In this document: positions 61,938 to 64,000 of the stretch, in pieces
Numbering within the stretch: the stretch's first letter is position 1
How the letters are laid out: the number at the start of each line of letters is the position of its first letter
DNA from: an uncultured Lachnospiraceae bacterium
Lineage (GTDB): Bacteria; Bacillota; Clostridia; Lachnospirales; Lachnospiraceae
Assembly (NCBI GenBank): GCA_947566645.1
Contig: CANOKL010000007.1
Span: 47,222-111,221, forward strand
DNA length: 64,000 nt
Direction of reading: 5' to 3'
The notes under the pieces: model-generated
The model's database searches: none
Told to the model about the DNA's origin: nothing
What the model saw: only the letters and a program-made list of their open reading frames with translations
Position numbers and translations under genes: made by a program

Positions 61938-61978
61938 GACGGTTGGTGGAGATGAGGGTTTCTGCCGGCCGTCTTTTT
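61938..61978 (+). terminator. Terminator after the amidase remnant
   Basis: GACGG (61938-61942) can pair with CCGTC (61969-61973), followed by TTTTT (61974-61978). The loop is long, but the T-run fits. Confidence 0.45.
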
Positions 61979-62090
61979 GTAATTACAAAAAAATGGACAC
62001 CATGATAGATGTCCGTGCCCTTCGGCGTACAATCTATATTGTGCCCTTTGACGTAGTATGTATTCGTCTTTTGACAATTCTATTTTACCT

Positions 62091-62834
62091 TTAATTCTGG
62101 CGGCTGTCAATGGGTTTGCGAAATTCTTTTATGTGATTTTCCAGCTCTTGGATTTTACTGTCGGCATCTGCCTTTTCTTTCTGCAGCTGATCAAATTTTT
62201 CCTGTAATTCATCATATGCTGCAGCAAGATTTTGGTGAGCCGCCCATTCCCTGTAAAACAGATGTTCCATGAGGGTGTTTTTTACTTCGCGGAAAAGCTG
62301 TGTCTTATTCTGGAGATCGCAGGTTAGTTTCCCCATCGGCGACAGTATGGCCGCTTTGGAGATGATTTTGGCATTATTGATGATCAGGACACAGTCATGG
62401 ACAAAGCCGTCTGCAGCGCCGACTTTTCTGTAATACCATTTTCCGGACGGGTTGTCCTTTGGATGGTATGCCTGCGATAATTTTGAAGAGGAACTGGTGG
62501 CAGGCACGATGAACATAAGATTTTTCCATTCTTCCAGCACCAGAGCCGGATGTCCGTAAGAAAGTTCCGGAGCATAGTGCAGCCCTAGGTCAACCATCAG
62601 AATATCACCGACCGAAATCTGCTGGCGGCTTAGATTTGTCTTTTTGTCCTGCCATCGGTTTAGGCTGTTCGTGATCATCGCCATTTCAGATGCGGACCAG
62701 GTATCAACATCTGCATTTAGATTTGACATCAAATATAAATAGTTTGCAAGGACATCGCTGGTATTTTTTGCCGGGATATTTCGATAGTTGGGGTCTATAG
62801 CGATTTGTCCGAGTTTTTTATAATCAATTCTCAT
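62091..62834 (-). CDS. PemK/MazF-like protein with coiled-coil C-terminus
   Basis: The 247-residue protein has a central segment (about residues 70-185) similar to PemK/MazF toxins: QISVGDILMVDLG, YGHPALVLEEWKNLMFIVPAT and the later NNAKIISKAAILSPMGKL. MazF proteins are ribosome-linked or free mRNA endonucleases of about 110 residues; this one is twice that size, with about 70 extra residues in front and a coiled coil behind (AAYDELQEKFDQLQKEKADA). No antitoxin gene is adjacent. AAAGGAGG precedes the ATG. The match is moderate and toxin activity is not shown. It lies among mobile-element debris. Confidence 0.65.
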   Translation of the reverse strand: MRIDYKKLGQIAIDPNYRNIPAKNTSDVLANYLYLMSNLNADVDTWSASEMAMITNSLNRWQDKKTNLSRQQISVGDILMVDLGLHYAPELSYGHPALVLEEWKNLMFIVPATSSSSKLSQAYHPKDNPSGKWYYRKVGAADGFVHDCVLIINNAKIISKAAILSPMGKLTCDLQNKTQLFREVKNTLMEHLFYREWAAHQNLAAAYDELQEKFDQLQKEKADADSKIQELENHIKEFRKPIDSRQN

Positions 62835-63225
62835 CCAGAGCCTCCTTTGCGGGTTGGTGATTTCAATTATACAAGGGCATCAAAAAAAATACAAGTAAAT
62901 ATGTCGCAATCAGGGAATTATTGCTGGAAACAGGAAACCTCTGAAGAGTGGGCAGGCTTTTTTACCTCAAAACTCAAAAAATCCGATGAAAAACTCCTTC
63001 GAGGCTGAAGAACAGGCGGCAGCGGAAAAGCAGGCACAGGAGGCGTCGGACACAGATTTGTGATCCGGCGTTTTTTTCAGTTGCCATGCATATGGAGGAA
63101 GATGCCAGTGGTGGGTTCTGTAGATAAGAAAAACGAAAAAAAGGCGCTGACAAACGGATTAAAACACGACATAATGAAAATCCGAGGGAACTGTGTGACG
63201 ATGAGCAACCGAAGGGAGGAATACG
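62835..63225. other. Intergenic debris upstream of the recombinase fragment
   Basis: About 390 bases with no complete gene. A frame ending at 63063 reads NSFEAEEQAAAEKQAQEAS and DTDL before its stop, which looks like the tail of a lost gene, since no start with a ribosome site fits. The rest holds the divergent promoter area and the AGGGAGGA site for the recombinase. Confidence 0.4.
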
Positions 63226-63621
63226 GTGAGAAAAAAGAAATGTTATATTTACACGCGGGTCTCCACAACTGCTCAGACAGAAGGGTACAGCCTGGAGGCA
63301 CAGCAGGAACGGTTGCGAGAGTACGCAGATTATAAGAACATTGAAATCGCCGGTGAATACTGTGACGTAGGAAAGTCCGGTAAAAGTATAGTTGGAGGAC
63401 CTGCATTTCTTCAAATGCTGGATGATATATCCAGTGAGAAGGACAATGTTTCCTTCGTACTGGTATTCAAGCTGTCCAGGTTTGGACGAAATGCGGCGGA
63501 TATACTGAAGTCTCTTCAGCTCTTGGAAGATTATGAGGTGGATCTGGTCTGCGTGGAAGATGCTATTGATAGTTCTACAGCCGGTGGAAACGAGCAGTGT
63601 GCAGAGTGGATAGAATTGTGA
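63226..63621 (+). pseudogene. Truncated large serine recombinase, N-terminal resolvase domain only
   Basis: The 131-residue frame starts at GTG 63226 after AGGGAGGA. It matches the catalytic domain of large serine recombinases: YIYTRVSTTAQTEGYSLEAQ with the catalytic Ser13, then FVLVFKLSRFGRNAADILK and VCVEDAIDSSTAGG. After STAGG the match ends and a stop follows within ten residues. The recombinase and zinc-ribbon domains (over 300 residues) are missing. An open frame just after it (63597-63791) begins near the break and may be the end of another lost gene. It marks an old site-specific integration, e.g. of a conjugative element or phage. Confidence 0.75.
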
Positions 63622-63811
63622 ATACCCTTAAGACAACAGCAGTTGTGTATAATAAGAAAAATCTATTTGATATACATTATGACAGGGTTATGTTGGAAGC
63701 TACGGCACCCGTGTATGAGATTGATACAGAGGTATTAGAGAAAATTCAAGAAGAAGGCGAATTGATTCAAGAATTACAATTTAGAGGTTAGGAACAATTA
63801 GCACTGGATGA

Positions 63812-63840
63812 TTGAGTTTAAATATAAAAAGTGCTATAAT
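63812..63840 (+). promoter_or_regulatory. Near-consensus promoter at the right edge
   Basis: TTGAGT (63812-63817) and TATAAT (63835-63840) are 17 bases apart. It should drive a plus-strand gene that lies mostly beyond the window; a small frame at 63940-63996 is the first downstream. Confidence 0.65.
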
Positions 63841-63939
63841 ACATAAAGTTCTATTTCATATCAAAAAATGATGAAAGAGAACATGCGAAGAAAAAGGTTA
63901 TTTGATGCTTTGATGTGAAGTTATCGTTTGGAGGATATT

Positions 63940-63996
63940 ATGTGTAGGAATAAAAAAAGAAAAAATAAAGGTTTACTCCATGCAAAGCCAGTGTAA
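63940..63996 (+). CDS. Possible 18-residue basic peptide
   Basis: ATG 63940 is preceded by TTGGAGG at good spacing and opens MCRNKKRKNKGLLHAKPV before a stop. The site and promoter are convincing, but the frame is very short. It may be a leader peptide for a gene beyond the window or the start of a broken gene. Confidence 0.25.
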   Translation: MCRNKKRKNKGLLHAKPV

Positions 63997-64000
63997 TAAG

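Noticed and set aside
61208..62110. 300-codon minus-strand frame over the amidase remnant
   Set aside because: Antisense to recognisable amidase and SH3 sequence; Arg/His/Pro-rich without motifs.
63597..63791. 65-codon frame after the recombinase fragment
   Set aside because: Opens inside the recombinase end without a ribosome site and matches no family I know; treated as debris.

Overview
The window is a chromosomal stretch of a low-to-mid GC anaerobic Firmicute, most likely a gut Lachnospiraceae (Clostridium cluster XIVa type). Grounds: strong AGGAGG ribosome sites, a fab/acc cluster with a fused AccD-AccA and a FabT-like regulator, YesM-type two-component systems beside sugar transport genes, several AAA-ATPase-like/PD-(D/E)XK proteins (the DUF1703 family), and a selenocysteine operon. 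The species cannot be fixed from the sequence alone. I saw no rRNA, tRNA or CRISPR array.

Layout. 1-8.3 kb: fabD (cut by the window edge)-fabG-fabF-accB-fabZ-accC-accDA, the malonyl-CoA and elongation part of type II fatty acid synthesis, followed by a fabT-like MarR gene and a sirtuin. 8.3-16.7 kb: a DUF1703 ATPase, a small membrane protein, cardiolipin synthase, an OmpR-type two-component pair, a secreted Ca-loop/peptidoglycan-binding protein and a second DUF1703 ATPase. 16.8-21.3 kb: two WYL-domain regulators with a P-loop kinase between them, divergent from the RNA ligase gene rtcB. 21.5-37.6 kb: a carbohydrate locus made of beta-phosphoglucomutase, a sensor kinase and AraC-type regulator, an ABC sugar importer (binding protein and two permeases, no ATPase), a GH65 disaccharide phosphorylase and a 2155-residue secreted GH43 protein with many binding modules and nine FIVAR-like repeats. 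The phosphorylase would release beta-glucose-1-phosphate, which the mutase turns into glucose-6-phosphate.

37.6-43.6 kb holds a third DUF1703 ATPase, an EamA transporter, a 53-residue gene overlapping a HAD phosphatase, rubredoxin, a methyltransferase and a PHP phosphoesterase. 43.7-50.3 kb is a selenium block: yedF, selD (itself a selenoprotein with an in-frame TGA), selA, selB and a LysR regulator. The last three overlap by four bases each, and SelA carries an unusual tandem-repeat tail. 50.3-56.5 kb has a truncated DUF1703 gene, a Fic protein, a 38-residue gene and a secreted triple-module esterase. 56.5-60.5 kb is an apparently orphan binding protein with its own two-component system. 60.5-64 kb is a decayed region with an endolysin/amidase remnant, a PemK/MazF-like protein and a truncated serine recombinase.

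Two dispersed palindromic repeat families run through the intergenic DNA: one with GTTACTATTC ends (about 6.9, 19.9, 40.5 and 45.7 kb) and a REP-like family with GGGGACGGG(G)CATTTTT arms (15.1, 42.8, 51.1 and 52.1 kb). The most notable points are the SelD Sec codon with a SECIS-like hairpin, the SelA repeat tail, the WYL-kinase-WYL/RtcB locus, and these repeat families.
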